Below are positions 56,371 through 64,000 of a stretch of DNA of 64,000 bases, one piece after another. The DNA lies in NCBI GenBank assembly GCA_028686075.1, contig JAQUCT010000001.1:111481-175480 (forward strand), in the 5' to 3' direction. The DNA comes from Bacillota bacterium. GTDB taxonomy: Bacteria; Bacillota; Clostridia; Ch29. The position numbers and the translations under genes were made by a program. The notes beneath the pieces are model-generated. The model did not search any database and was not told the origin of the DNA. It saw only the letters and a program-made list of their open reading frames with translations. Positions within the stretch are counted from its first letter, which is position 1, and every line of letters starts with the position of its first letter.

Positions 56371-56404
56371 GGGACAAAAACGGGCAAGGAACGGTTTTTT
56401 GTTC
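56371..56404 (+). repeat. REP-like small palindrome (degenerate copy 4)
   Basis: GGGACAAAAA...aacgg...TTTTTTGTTC. Confidence 0.4.
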
Positions 56405-56409
56405 GAAGT

Positions 56410-56477
56410 GTTAGCTTTATAAAGGCACAACAAATCCACCGGGTGACCGGTGGGGCAAAGGGGGCCGGGTAGTTAAC
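56410..56477 (+). promoter_or_regulatory. Compact structured leader upstream of glmS-like gene
   Basis: GTTAGCT/AGTTAAC closing stem (one G-U) enclosing CCACCGG-GTGA-CCGGTGG GNRA hairpin. Confidence 0.45.
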
Positions 56478-56504
56478 AATACATTTAAAGGAGAAAATAT
56501 CATT

Positions 56505-57614
56505 ATGGGTGAAATAGAAAAAAATGGCTATCCTCATTATATGCTTAAGGAAATATATGAGCAGCCTGAGGTAATAAAGCAAACCCTAAAGGGAAGATTG
56601 ATACCGGGAAGCGAGAAGATAGTTCTTGATGATATAAGGCTGACCCAAAGAGATCTGGACGGGGTGTACAGGATGGTTATAGTTGCCTGCGGTACATCCT
56701 ATCATGCGGGGCTTGCCGGCAAATACCTCATTGAAAGATTAGCAGGGATACCGGTAGAGGTGGAGATAGCTTCCGAGTTCCGGTACAGAAACCCGGCAGT
56801 GGACAAAAATAGCCTTGTAATAGTTATAAGCCAGTCGGGGGAAACCGCCGACACCCTTGAGTCAATGAGGAAGGCAAAGGGGAAAGGCGTCCGTGCTTTT
56901 GCCATAACAAATGTGGCGGGTAGCACAATACCCAGCGAGGCGGACTATTCCCTTTATACCTGTGCGGGTCCGGAGATTTCGGTGGCATCCACAAAGGCCT
57001 ATACGTCGCAGCTAACAGCCATATACTTAATAGCGTTGAAATTGGCTTATTTAAAGGGCGGGATTGACAAGGACGCATACCGGCAAAGAGTGGAGGCAGT
57101 AAACAGGCTTCCGGGGCAGGCACAAAGGGTGCTGGACTGTTCACAGTTAATGAAGGACCTGGCTGGGGAGCATAAGGACATTGAAAAGGTCGTATATCTC
57201 GGCAGGGGTCTGGACTACGCACTGGCTCTTGAGGGGTCGCTAAAGCTAAAGGAGACGTGCTATATTCATTCGGCTGCTTACCCCGCAGGTGAGTTTAGGC
57301 ACGGGCCGATTGCTCTAGTGGAAGAGGGTCTTTTCGTATTTCTCCTTGCAACCCAGGATGCACTTATTGACAAAACCCTTGCAAATCTAAAAGAGGTAAA
57401 GAACAGGGGAGCCTATGTAGTGGCTCTGGCCAAGGAGGGCAACCGGGAAATAGGTAAATTGGCCGACAGGGTAATATATATTCCCGATACTCTCGATGAA
57501 TTTACTTCGGTACTGGCGGTAATACCGTTGCAGCTTTTTGCCTATTACTCAGCGGTGGCTCGGGGCCGCAATGTTGACAAACCACGGAGTTTGGTTAAAA
57601 GCGTATCTGACTGA
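56505..57614 (+). CDS. GlmS isomerase (double SIS) domain protein lacking the glutaminase domain
   Basis: Starts at GYPHYMLKEIYEQPEVIKQTLKGRL linker; TSYHAGLAGKYLIERLAGIPVEVEIASEFRYR; DKPRSLVKSVS end; no N-terminal CGIVGYIG domain. Confidence 0.9.
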   Translation: MGEIEKNGYPHYMLKEIYEQPEVIKQTLKGRLIPGSEKIVLDDIRLTQRDLDGVYRMVIVACGTSYHAGLAGKYLIERLAGIPVEVEIASEFRYRNPAVDKNSLVIVISQSGETADTLESMRKAKGKGVRAFAITNVAGSTIPSEADYSLYTCAGPEISVASTKAYTSQLTAIYLIALKLAYLKGGIDKDAYRQRVEAVNRLPGQAQRVLDCSQLMKDLAGEHKDIEKVVYLGRGLDYALALEGSLKLKETCYIHSAAYPAGEFRHGPIALVEEGLFVFLLATQDALIDKTLANLKEVKNRGAYVVALAKEGNREIGKLADRVIYIPDTLDEFTSVLAVIPLQLFAYYSAVARGRNVDKPRSLVKSVSD

Positions 57615-57664
57615 CAAACGGCGACAATAGTGATAAAAGGAAAGATAAAAGGGGGGGATAGGTT

Positions 57665-58783
57665 GTGGCGTTAAAGGTTTTCCACACCGGTGACCTGCAC
57701 TTGGGCATGCTTTATCTAAGCAGGGGTTATCCCGAGGAAATAAGGCAGGAACTGATGGAAGCACGTTTCCAGACACTGGAGCAGATGGTTGAGAAGGCCA
57801 ACCAGGAAGAATGCCAGCTATTTATAGTAGCGGGGGACCTTTTTGAACGGCTTAAAATAAAAGAAGAACAGATTTTAAGGGCAGCCCAGGCACTTTCCGG
57901 ATTTAGCGGGGTTTGCGCTGTGCTGCCGGGGAATCATGACTATTATACCCCTTCTAGCTTTCTTTGGGAAAGGTTTCGTGAATACTCTGCTGATAATATT
58001 GTTTTGCTGTTCGATTCCAGGCCTTACAGCTTGAAAGACTACGGACTGGATGCGGTGCTTTATCCCGCACCCTGCAAGGTCAAGCATTCGCAGGAAAACA
58101 ATATCAAATGGATTTTTGACCTGCCGGAGAGACCGGAGGCACGCTGGCATATCGGCCTGGCTCACGGTACTGTCGAGGGTTATTCCCCGGATTTTAACCG
58201 GAATTATTTTCCCATGAGGGAAGAAGAGCTAATATCTTTGGGACTGCACTTCTGGTTTCTGGGCCATACCCATGGGCGTATCCCGGACAGGGACGAATTT
58301 GTAAACAGCACTTTTGCCTACTGTGGGACTCCTGAACCGGATGGGTTTGATTGCCGGCATGAAGGCTCAGCCTGGATAATCCTTCTGGATGACGGTGTAA
58401 ATGTGGAAGGAAAAACAGTGGTCACCGGCAGTTACCGTTTTAAGGACCTGGAAAAAACGGTAAGCACTGCGGAAGAAATTGAAAAGCTTATTCGACAATT
58501 AACCGAAAAAGGAAAGAGTACTTTGGTAAGGTTGAAATTGCGGGGCACTCTACCTCGCGAGGATTTTGAGAACCGCCATAATTGGCGGGAGGATATGAAA
58601 GAGAGGCTCCTTTATCTGGAATGGGATGATACCCAATTGCAGATGGAAATAAACCAAAGTACCATAACAGGGCTTTTCCCCGAAGGTTCTTTCCCCTATC
58701 TATTGCTTGAGCGTCTAGCGGAAGGTGGAAACCAGAAAGCTTTGCAGCTTGCTTATATGCTGATGAAAGAGGTGAAAAAATAG
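57665..58783 (+). CDS. SbcD/YhaO-like metallophosphoesterase (DNA exonuclease)
   Basis: HTGDLHLG, GDLFERL, LPGNHDYY, GHTHGR metallophosphoesterase motifs. Confidence 0.88.
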   Translation: MALKVFHTGDLHLGMLYLSRGYPEEIRQELMEARFQTLEQMVEKANQEECQLFIVAGDLFERLKIKEEQILRAAQALSGFSGVCAVLPGNHDYYTPSSFLWERFREYSADNIVLLFDSRPYSLKDYGLDAVLYPAPCKVKHSQENNIKWIFDLPERPEARWHIGLAHGTVEGYSPDFNRNYFPMREEELISLGLHFWFLGHTHGRIPDRDEFVNSTFAYCGTPEPDGFDCRHEGSAWIILLDDGVNVEGKTVVTGSYRFKDLEKTVSTAEEIEKLIRQLTEKGKSTLVRLKLRGTLPREDFENRHNWREDMKERLLYLEWDDTQLQMEINQSTITGLFPEGSFPYLLLERLAEGGNQKALQLAYMLMKEVKK

Positions 58784-58784
58784 C

Positions 58785-61214
58785 ATGATTATCCGGAAAG
58801 TTCAACTGGAACCTTTTGGGAGATTTCCCCGCCAGGTATGTAAGTTCAAGCCCGGGCTTAATGTGATTTTAGGGCCCAATGAGGCCGGTAAAACTACGCT
58901 GGTAAACGCTATACATGCGGCTCTTTTTATCCCACCGAGCGTAAGGAGGAACTCTCAGGATTGGAAGAACATAGTCTCTCAGTATTTGCCCCATCCCCAC
59001 GGTGATACCGCTCGTGTGATACTGGAACTTGATAGTGCCACAGGGAGCAGCCCACTTAGACTATGCTGTGCCTGGGGTGCAGAGAGGGAAGCCCGCCTGG
59101 TTTTGGACGAAGGGGTAGAGATATCCGATGAGATAAGCATAAATAGAAAACTTGAAGAATTGCTCCGGCACGGCAGGGGAACTTATGAGGGAGTCCTTAT
59201 TGCCCGTCAGGCTGAGCTGATAAATACTCTTGATCGGATAAAACAGGACCAGGAGGCCTTGAGCACCCTGGCCGATATGCTGCGTGCCGTTGTATTTCAA
59301 TCCGGAGGTATATCCGTAGACGAGCTGGAGAATAGACTGCAGCAAAACATAGAAGAACTCGTAAATAATTGGGAAATTGAAAACGATGCCCCGCGGGGCG
59401 GACGCGATATTGACAATCCCCATCGGCGCAGTGTGGGCCGAATTCTGAAGCAGTATTACCAGATGCGAACGCTGCAGCAAAAGCTAAGAGGAGCACTGAA
59501 AGCGGAAAAAACTTTTGAAGATGCTATACAAAAGCTCCAGGGGGTAGAGGCTGATTATAGGGAAATTGAAAATAAAGAGAAGGAAATGAAGAAGATAGAG
59601 GGCGATGTAAACCGTAGAAATGCGCTAGAGCCACAGCTGAAATTTTACGACTTAAGGCAGGAGCAGCTGAAAAAAACAGCACGGGATTGGCCTAAGAAAG
59701 AAGAAAGAAACAAATACTTGGCAGAAAGAAAAGAAGAACTGGAAAAAGAGAAGAAAAGGTTGGCAATAGAGCTGGCACAGTCCCAAAAAGAACAGGAGAC
59801 AAAAAAGAAACGGGATATATACCGCAAATCCAGGCAGCTTAAAGAAGAGCTGGATGGAAAAAAAGAGGAGCTTGGCAAGCTGCCTCCTATAACGCAGGGG
59901 AAAATGCAGCGACTGGAGGAAAAGGAGAAGGAGCTTTCCAGACTAAAAGCGGAGATAGGCGGCATGAAATTAAAAATAAAGCTGATAACAGAAAAAGCCG
60001 TCGAAGTAAAAGTAAAATCAGGGCTGAAGGAAGAAAAAGTCCTTCGGATAGAGGACGAAAGGTTTTTTGAAGCCCAGGGGCGATTTAATTTGGAGGCTCC
60101 GGGCTGGAGGATTGATGTCCAGTCAGGGGTAAAAGATGTGGGGGCACTTTTGAAAAAGGTGGAAGAATTGGAAAGTGAGATAGAGAGGGAATTACAAGGT
60201 CTAGGGCTATCTGAAGTGAAAGAAGCTCGGGAAATACGCCGGGAGGTGGGCGAGCTGGAGGGGAAGATACATATTCTGGGCGAGCGGCTCCAGGATGCCT
60301 TAAAAGGGCATTATTTCAAAACCCTGAAAAAAGAGCTTGAAGAGGCAGGCGAGGAAAAGGCTGTACGTGATACCGTGGTGATAAACGAAGATATTACGGA
60401 AAAGGGATTTGAACTCAAGAGTTTGGCTAAGGAAATGGATGAATTGAAAGAATTGCTAAGAAACTGGCAGGCCGAACACATCGATCATGACAGCTTATTA
60501 GAAGCCATTGTCGAGTTAAGGAGCAAAAGCAAAGCAGCTAAGGAAGAGCTGGATAGATTAGCCCCGCTGCCTGAGGAGTATGACAGCGCAGAAGACTTTC
60601 TGGAAGTTCTTAAGGGGCTAAGAGAAAAGAAAGAAGACCTCTGGGAAAAGCTACTGACCTGCCGGGAAAATAAAATTAGGGCGGAGAATGATATGCCTGA
60701 GGAATCGCCGGAGGAAATTGAGAAAGCTTTAAATGACACTCAAAAAAGGTTGCAGGACCTTAAAGACGAAGCCGTAGCTCTGCTGGCTGTAAAAATAGAA
60801 TTCTATAAGTTAAAGGAAGAGCTTGATGTAGGCACCTTTTTTCCGCTCCAAAAGCTTTTCCTTGAATATCTTTCCCCTTTGACAGGATACCGCTACAGGC
60901 ATGCTCGAATGAGGGAGGCTTTGCCCGAGGGCATCGCCATCGAAGACGGAGCAGAACCCCTGCCCCTTGAACTGCTCTCCCACGGTACAATCAGCGGAGT
61001 GGCACTGGCTTTGCGCCTGGCCATGGCCGGATACTTATTTCGCGAAAACGAAGGGTTTATCGTGATGGATGACCCCTTGGTGGACCTGGACCCTGAAAGG
61101 AAAAAGCAGGCGGCCAAGGTCCTGCAGAAGGCCGCCGAAGACAAACAGATTATTATTACAACATTTGAACCGCATACTGCCAAGCTGTTGGGCGGCAACA
61201 TTGTGGAAATCTAA
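58785..61214 (+). CDS. SbcC/YhaN-like AAA (SMC-type) ATPase
   Basis: GPNEAGKTTLVNAIHAALF Walker A; long coiled coil; LSHGTISGVALALRLAMA signature and VMDDPLVDLDPERKKQAA Walker B. Confidence 0.88.
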   Translation: MIIRKVQLEPFGRFPRQVCKFKPGLNVILGPNEAGKTTLVNAIHAALFIPPSVRRNSQDWKNIVSQYLPHPHGDTARVILELDSATGSSPLRLCCAWGAEREARLVLDEGVEISDEISINRKLEELLRHGRGTYEGVLIARQAELINTLDRIKQDQEALSTLADMLRAVVFQSGGISVDELENRLQQNIEELVNNWEIENDAPRGGRDIDNPHRRSVGRILKQYYQMRTLQQKLRGALKAEKTFEDAIQKLQGVEADYREIENKEKEMKKIEGDVNRRNALEPQLKFYDLRQEQLKKTARDWPKKEERNKYLAERKEELEKEKKRLAIELAQSQKEQETKKKRDIYRKSRQLKEELDGKKEELGKLPPITQGKMQRLEEKEKELSRLKAEIGGMKLKIKLITEKAVEVKVKSGLKEEKVLRIEDERFFEAQGRFNLEAPGWRIDVQSGVKDVGALLKKVEELESEIERELQGLGLSEVKEAREIRREVGELEGKIHILGERLQDALKGHYFKTLKKELEEAGEEKAVRDTVVINEDITEKGFELKSLAKEMDELKELLRNWQAEHIDHDSLLEAIVELRSKSKAAKEELDRLAPLPEEYDSAEDFLEVLKGLREKKEDLWEKLLTCRENKIRAENDMPEESPEEIEKALNDTQKRLQDLKDEAVALLAVKIEFYKLKEELDVGTFFPLQKLFLEYLSPLTGYRYRHARMREALPEGIAIEDGAEPLPLELLSHGTISGVALALRLAMAGYLFRENEGFIVMDDPLVDLDPERKKQAAKVLQKAAEDKQIIITTFEPHTAKLLGGNIVEI

Positions 61215-61402
61215 GTACAAACTCTTTTCCGTGCTACACAAAAGGATATCCATTTTCGAATTTATAAAACATCTCTACTGGTCATAGGCCTTCTTTCGTT
61301 TGCTTTCCATCTTGCCCAAATTGCAGCGAGACCATATATTATTTGGGATGTAGCTGCAGAAATATTTGAAGCAACAATACTAATACGTATGGGAGGTACT
61401 AT

Positions 61403-61678
61403 ATGGATAAAAAACTGGAATGTTTGCGCTGTGGTAATTCAATGGAATTTGTAAAAAGTGACAAAATACAGTTGGGAGAAAGAGGGATACCTTTTTCTCA
61501 CATAATATCAGGGGTAGTAGAGGTTGACATCTATTACTGCAAAGAATGTGGAAAGCTGGAATTCTATCATACAAAGGACGAACTTCTTAGCAAGGTTCAA
61601 TGTCCCAGTTGTGGGAAAATCCATGACAAGGATTACCCAAAGTGCCCATTTTGCAAATATGATTACAGAGCTGAATAA
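61403..61678 (+). CDS. Small zinc-ribbon protein
   Basis: Four CxxC motifs: CLRCG, CKECG, CPSCG, CPFC. Confidence 0.7.
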   Translation: MDKKLECLRCGNSMEFVKSDKIQLGERGIPFSHIISGVVEVDIYYCKECGKLEFYHTKDELLSKVQCPSCGKIHDKDYPKCPFCKYDYRAE

Positions 61679-61774
61679 TAAAGGGCGGCCCTTAGAGCTA
61701 ACGCCCATCATTCATGTTTTATTAAACAGTGGATGTTTTTACTAATATACAACTAAATCGTTAGAATTGACTTA

Positions 61775-61803
61775 TTCAAATTTTGTGTTAAAATCATTTT
61801 AGG
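61775..61803 (+). promoter_or_regulatory. sigmaA-type promoter of ECF S-component gene
   Basis: TTGACT - 16 nt - TAAAAT. Confidence 0.45.
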
Positions 61804-61879
61804 ATTATTATGGATTGGCTGAAGCCGAAAAATTGTCCGGGTTTTGTTTTAATAATTATGCCGTATTTTATTAATCGTA

Positions 61880-61935
61880 CCATGAAGGTATTGCGCTTCC
61901 TCAAGGGAGGCCCTGTCTGCATGGTATTTTTTATT
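61880..61935 (+). terminator. Intrinsic terminator inside the 5' leader of the ECF S-component gene
   Basis: TACCATG...CATGGTATTTTTTATTT immediately before the SD GGAGGG. Confidence 0.65.
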
Positions 61936-61949
61936 TGGAGGGAAAGAAC

Positions 61950-62464
61950 ATGAAAAAGGTATTAACAAAAAACTTAACGCTTTCAGGATTATTTCTGGCT
62001 CTTGCGCTTTTGCTGCCCTTTGTTACCGGGCAAATCCCAAGCATAGGCAGTAAATTATTGCCCATGCATATCCCGATTTTGATTTGTGGTTTTGTTTGCG
62101 GATGGCAGTACGGTTTGATAGTAGGACTTATTGCTCCGGTATTCAGAAGCATGATTTTTGGAATGCCCCCTATGTTTCCCACCGCGGTTGCCATGACCTT
62201 TGAATTGGCGGCTTACGGTTGCCTTGCGGGGATTTTTTACAAATTGTTCCCCAAAAAAATGTTTTTATTTATTTAGCCTTGATTTTGTCCATGATTTGCG
62301 GAAGAATAGTTTGGGGGGTTGTCAGTTTCTTCTTATATGGGCTTAGCGGTTCTGCTTTTACTATGGGGCTGTTTATGACCGGCGCATTTATCAATGGTAT
62401 TCCGGGCATTGTGGTTCAGATTATTATAATTCCTCCGATTGTTATGGCTTTGCAAAGAAGATAG
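61950..62464 (+). pseudogene. ECF transporter S component, interrupted by a frameshift at an A7 run (~62254)
   Basis: ORF 61935..62276 continues in another frame as IYLALILSMICGRIVWGVVSFFLYG... to 62464; adding one A to CCCCAAAAAAATG would restore the frame. Confidence 0.75.
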
Positions 62465-62475
62465 GAGCTTATAAA

Positions 62476-63183
62476 ATGGGATGCAAAAAAGGGCTTAAGA
62501 AGCTGCTGTTAAACCAGTACCGACGATATCCACGGATGGAATGCCAGGATATGGTTAAGCTGATATATCAGAATGAATTTGCAGGCGGGCATTTGATTTC
62601 GAATGAAAGAGACAGTCTAAAAGGGTTGGAGGAGGAGTGCCGTACTCTGATACGGCACTCCCGGGATATAGAAAGGCCTGCCGACCTGATATTCGAAGAC
62701 ATTGGCAACGGCCTTTGCCGGCTCCATTTAGAAGCTCTGGAGCATACGTCTATTGACCTGGCTACAATAAACAAATTTTTTGTCAGCACCGCTAATTCGG
62801 CCTGCGGCAGCATCCGAAGCCTTGAAGCAAAGCTTGAGGTTTTTAGGCAATGCTGCAGGGAGGGGCTTCTGCCCTATGCAGCGGACAGGGTAGAGGCTTA
62901 TCTGCGGGGTTATCGGAGTCGGGACTATCCGCCGGTAAGTCACAGCAAGGTTTACAGAGGTTTGTATTTGCCGGCCTATCGTATTGTAAGAACCGAATAC
63001 AGGGATTATTTTGACGTGTTTAACAGAATTGACAATCTGTTGGCGTTAAAGGATATGGACCATTTTTTTCTTACGCCCGAATTAAAAACAAAGGAAAGAC
63101 TGAAGGAACTTAATATACGGCAGCAAAGCGACCTGGTTTTCGACAGCATTTCACATACAACACATAAACCTTTAGATATCTGA
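62476..63183 (+). CDS. Conserved-looking protein of unknown function
   Basis: 235-aa ORF, own start just after the S component; LIYQNEFAGGHLI...EDIGNGLCRLHLEAL. Confidence 0.65.
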   Translation: MGCKKGLKKLLLNQYRRYPRMECQDMVKLIYQNEFAGGHLISNERDSLKGLEEECRTLIRHSRDIERPADLIFEDIGNGLCRLHLEALEHTSIDLATINKFFVSTANSACGSIRSLEAKLEVFRQCCREGLLPYAADRVEAYLRGYRSRDYPPVSHSKVYRGLYLPAYRIVRTEYRDYFDVFNRIDNLLALKDMDHFFLTPELKTKERLKELNIRQQSDLVFDSISHTTHKPLDI

Positions 63184-63186
63184 TTT

Positions 63187-63597
63187 CTATTCTTCTATAA
63201 TCTGTCTTACCTGCTGCACCGCCAACTGGATGTATTCATTAAGGGACAGTTCTTTTATGCCCACCACAGTATTATTGCACCGGTTGACCGGGATGAGGAT
63301 TTTATGCGCTTTGCTTTGGCCAACCGCTTGCGCCATTGCCGGGGAAATTTCCCCCCAAAGCGAATTGGCAATTACAATCGCCAGGGGCCCTATTATTATA
63401 TCGGCACCAGCACAGTTGAATATTACCGGGCTTTCTCCCGTTGCTCCGATGTCGGCACCCGCTTTGAGCATAGCCGAAGTGGCTATGCTGTTTGTTCCAA
63501 GGGCTATAAGCTCACATTCGGGCAGGCTCTTTTTTAGCTGTTCGACAATGGCTTTACCCATTTTCCCGCCCTGGCCGTCTATTATTATTATCTTCAA
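63187..63597 (-). CDS. DUF3842-like protein
   Basis: MKIIIIDGQGGKMGKAIVEQLKKSLPECELIALGTNSIATSAMLKAGAD; AGG-rich SD upstream. Confidence 0.75.
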   Translation of the reverse strand: MKIIIIDGQGGKMGKAIVEQLKKSLPECELIALGTNSIATSAMLKAGADIGATGESPVIFNCAGADIIIGPLAIVIANSLWGEISPAMAQAVGQSKAHKILIPVNRCNNTVVGIKELSLNEYIQLAVQQVRQIIEE

Positions 63598-63734
63598 GTC
63601 TATGCCTCCTAATAAGTCCTTTGGTTTTATCGACCGTTTCCCTCATTATTTATTATATAATAAATACCATGATAAGCCTAACATAAAAAAGGCAGATAAA
63701 GGTTGGAGAGTTAAAGTTAGAGTAAAATACTCTA

Positions 63735-63762
63735 TTGATTAATCGCACCACTGTGATATAAT
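63735..63762 (+). promoter_or_regulatory. sigmaA-type promoter of TPP leader
   Basis: TTGATT - 16 nt - TATAAT. Confidence 0.6.
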
Positions 63763-63782
63763 TCAATTGAACCGAATAATTA

Positions 63783-63866
63783 CAGGGGAGCTGGGGCAAA
63801 CCGGCTGAGAGGGAAATATTCCGACCCTTATACCTGATCTGGGTAATGCCAGCGGAGGAAGTTCAT
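63783..63866 (+). promoter_or_regulatory. TPP riboswitch (THI element)
   Basis: CAGGGGAGCT...CCGGCTGAGAGGG...CCGACCCTTATACCTGATCTGGGTAATGCCAGCGGAGGAAG. Confidence 0.96.
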
Positions 63867-63868
63867 TT

Positions 63869-63907
63869 TAACTGCCTGTTACCCATCAGGGTGCGGACAG
63901 TTTTTTG
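63869..63907 (+). terminator. Terminator of the TPP riboswitch expression platform
   Basis: AACTG(CC)TG...GGACAGTTTTTTG. Confidence 0.7.
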
Positions 63908-63918
63908 TTTTTATACCC

Positions 63919-64000
63919 TCTATATATAACGTACTTAAGACTTTACATCTTCTAACGTGTCGTCCTGAGCGATAGCGAAGGATCTTGCGATAGCGAAGGA
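63919..64000 (+). repeat. MITE-like dispersed repeat, right copy (runs off window)
   Basis: ctctatatataacgtacttaagactttacatcttctaacgtgtcgtcctgagc matches the reverse complement of 5150..5204. Confidence 0.75.

Noticed and set aside
56410-56477. Calling this a c-di-GMP-I riboswitch
   Set aside because: Only one hairpin and partial flanking motifs are present; second domain is missing. Kept as an unassigned structured leader.
56363-56505. glmS ribozyme upstream of the glmS-like gene
   Set aside because: No AGCGCC cleavage/core sequence and the interval is too short for the ribozyme.
57665-61214. Calling the SbcD/SbcC-like pair an antiphage system
   Set aside because: No mobile or defence context in the window; genome-maintenance role is equally likely.
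1-64000. CRISPR arrays, prophage, integrases, rRNA/tRNA genes
   Set aside because: No regular spacer repeats, phage structural genes, transposase ORFs or RNA gene signatures were found by reading.

Overview
The window is a 64-kb chromosomal segment of a probably spore-forming Clostridia-class Firmicute (inferred from gene order plus CwlD and GerM-like genes). About 1..36.9 kb is the classical transcription/translation cluster: tuf(partial)-rpmG-secE-nusG-rplKAJL-rpoBC-L7Ae-like-rpsL-rpsG-fusA-tuf-S10/spc/alpha operons-rplQ-ecfA1A2T-truA-rplM-rpsI, all on the + strand. After it come a PyrR-attenuated uracil permease, cwlD, an AmmeMemoRadiSam locus (fused Memo/LigB-AMMECR1 plus radical SAM), an L,D-transpeptidase, a GerMN protein, a fossil two-component system, cdaA-cdaR, a sigma54 activator, a buk-ptb-buk-ATPase-2-oxoacid:ferredoxin oxidoreductase cluster with a sigma54 promoter, glmM, a GlmS lacking its glutaminase domain, an SbcD/SbcC-like pair, a frameshifted ECF S component, DUF genes and a TPP riboswitch. 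The best leads are: (1) the sigma54-controlled buk-ptb-buk-ATPase-KOR cluster sitting between cdaR and glmM; (2) the glutaminase-less GlmS with a compact structured leader; (3) the AmmeMemoRadiSam locus; (4) two inverted copies of a MITE-like repeat in the rpoB leader and next to the TPP riboswitch; (5) identical tuf copies whose identity stops at the last codons; (6) a response regulator/histidine kinase deletion fossil. I found no CRISPR array, rRNA, tRNA, prophage or intact transposase. All assignments come from reading the sequence and ORF translations; no database search was run.
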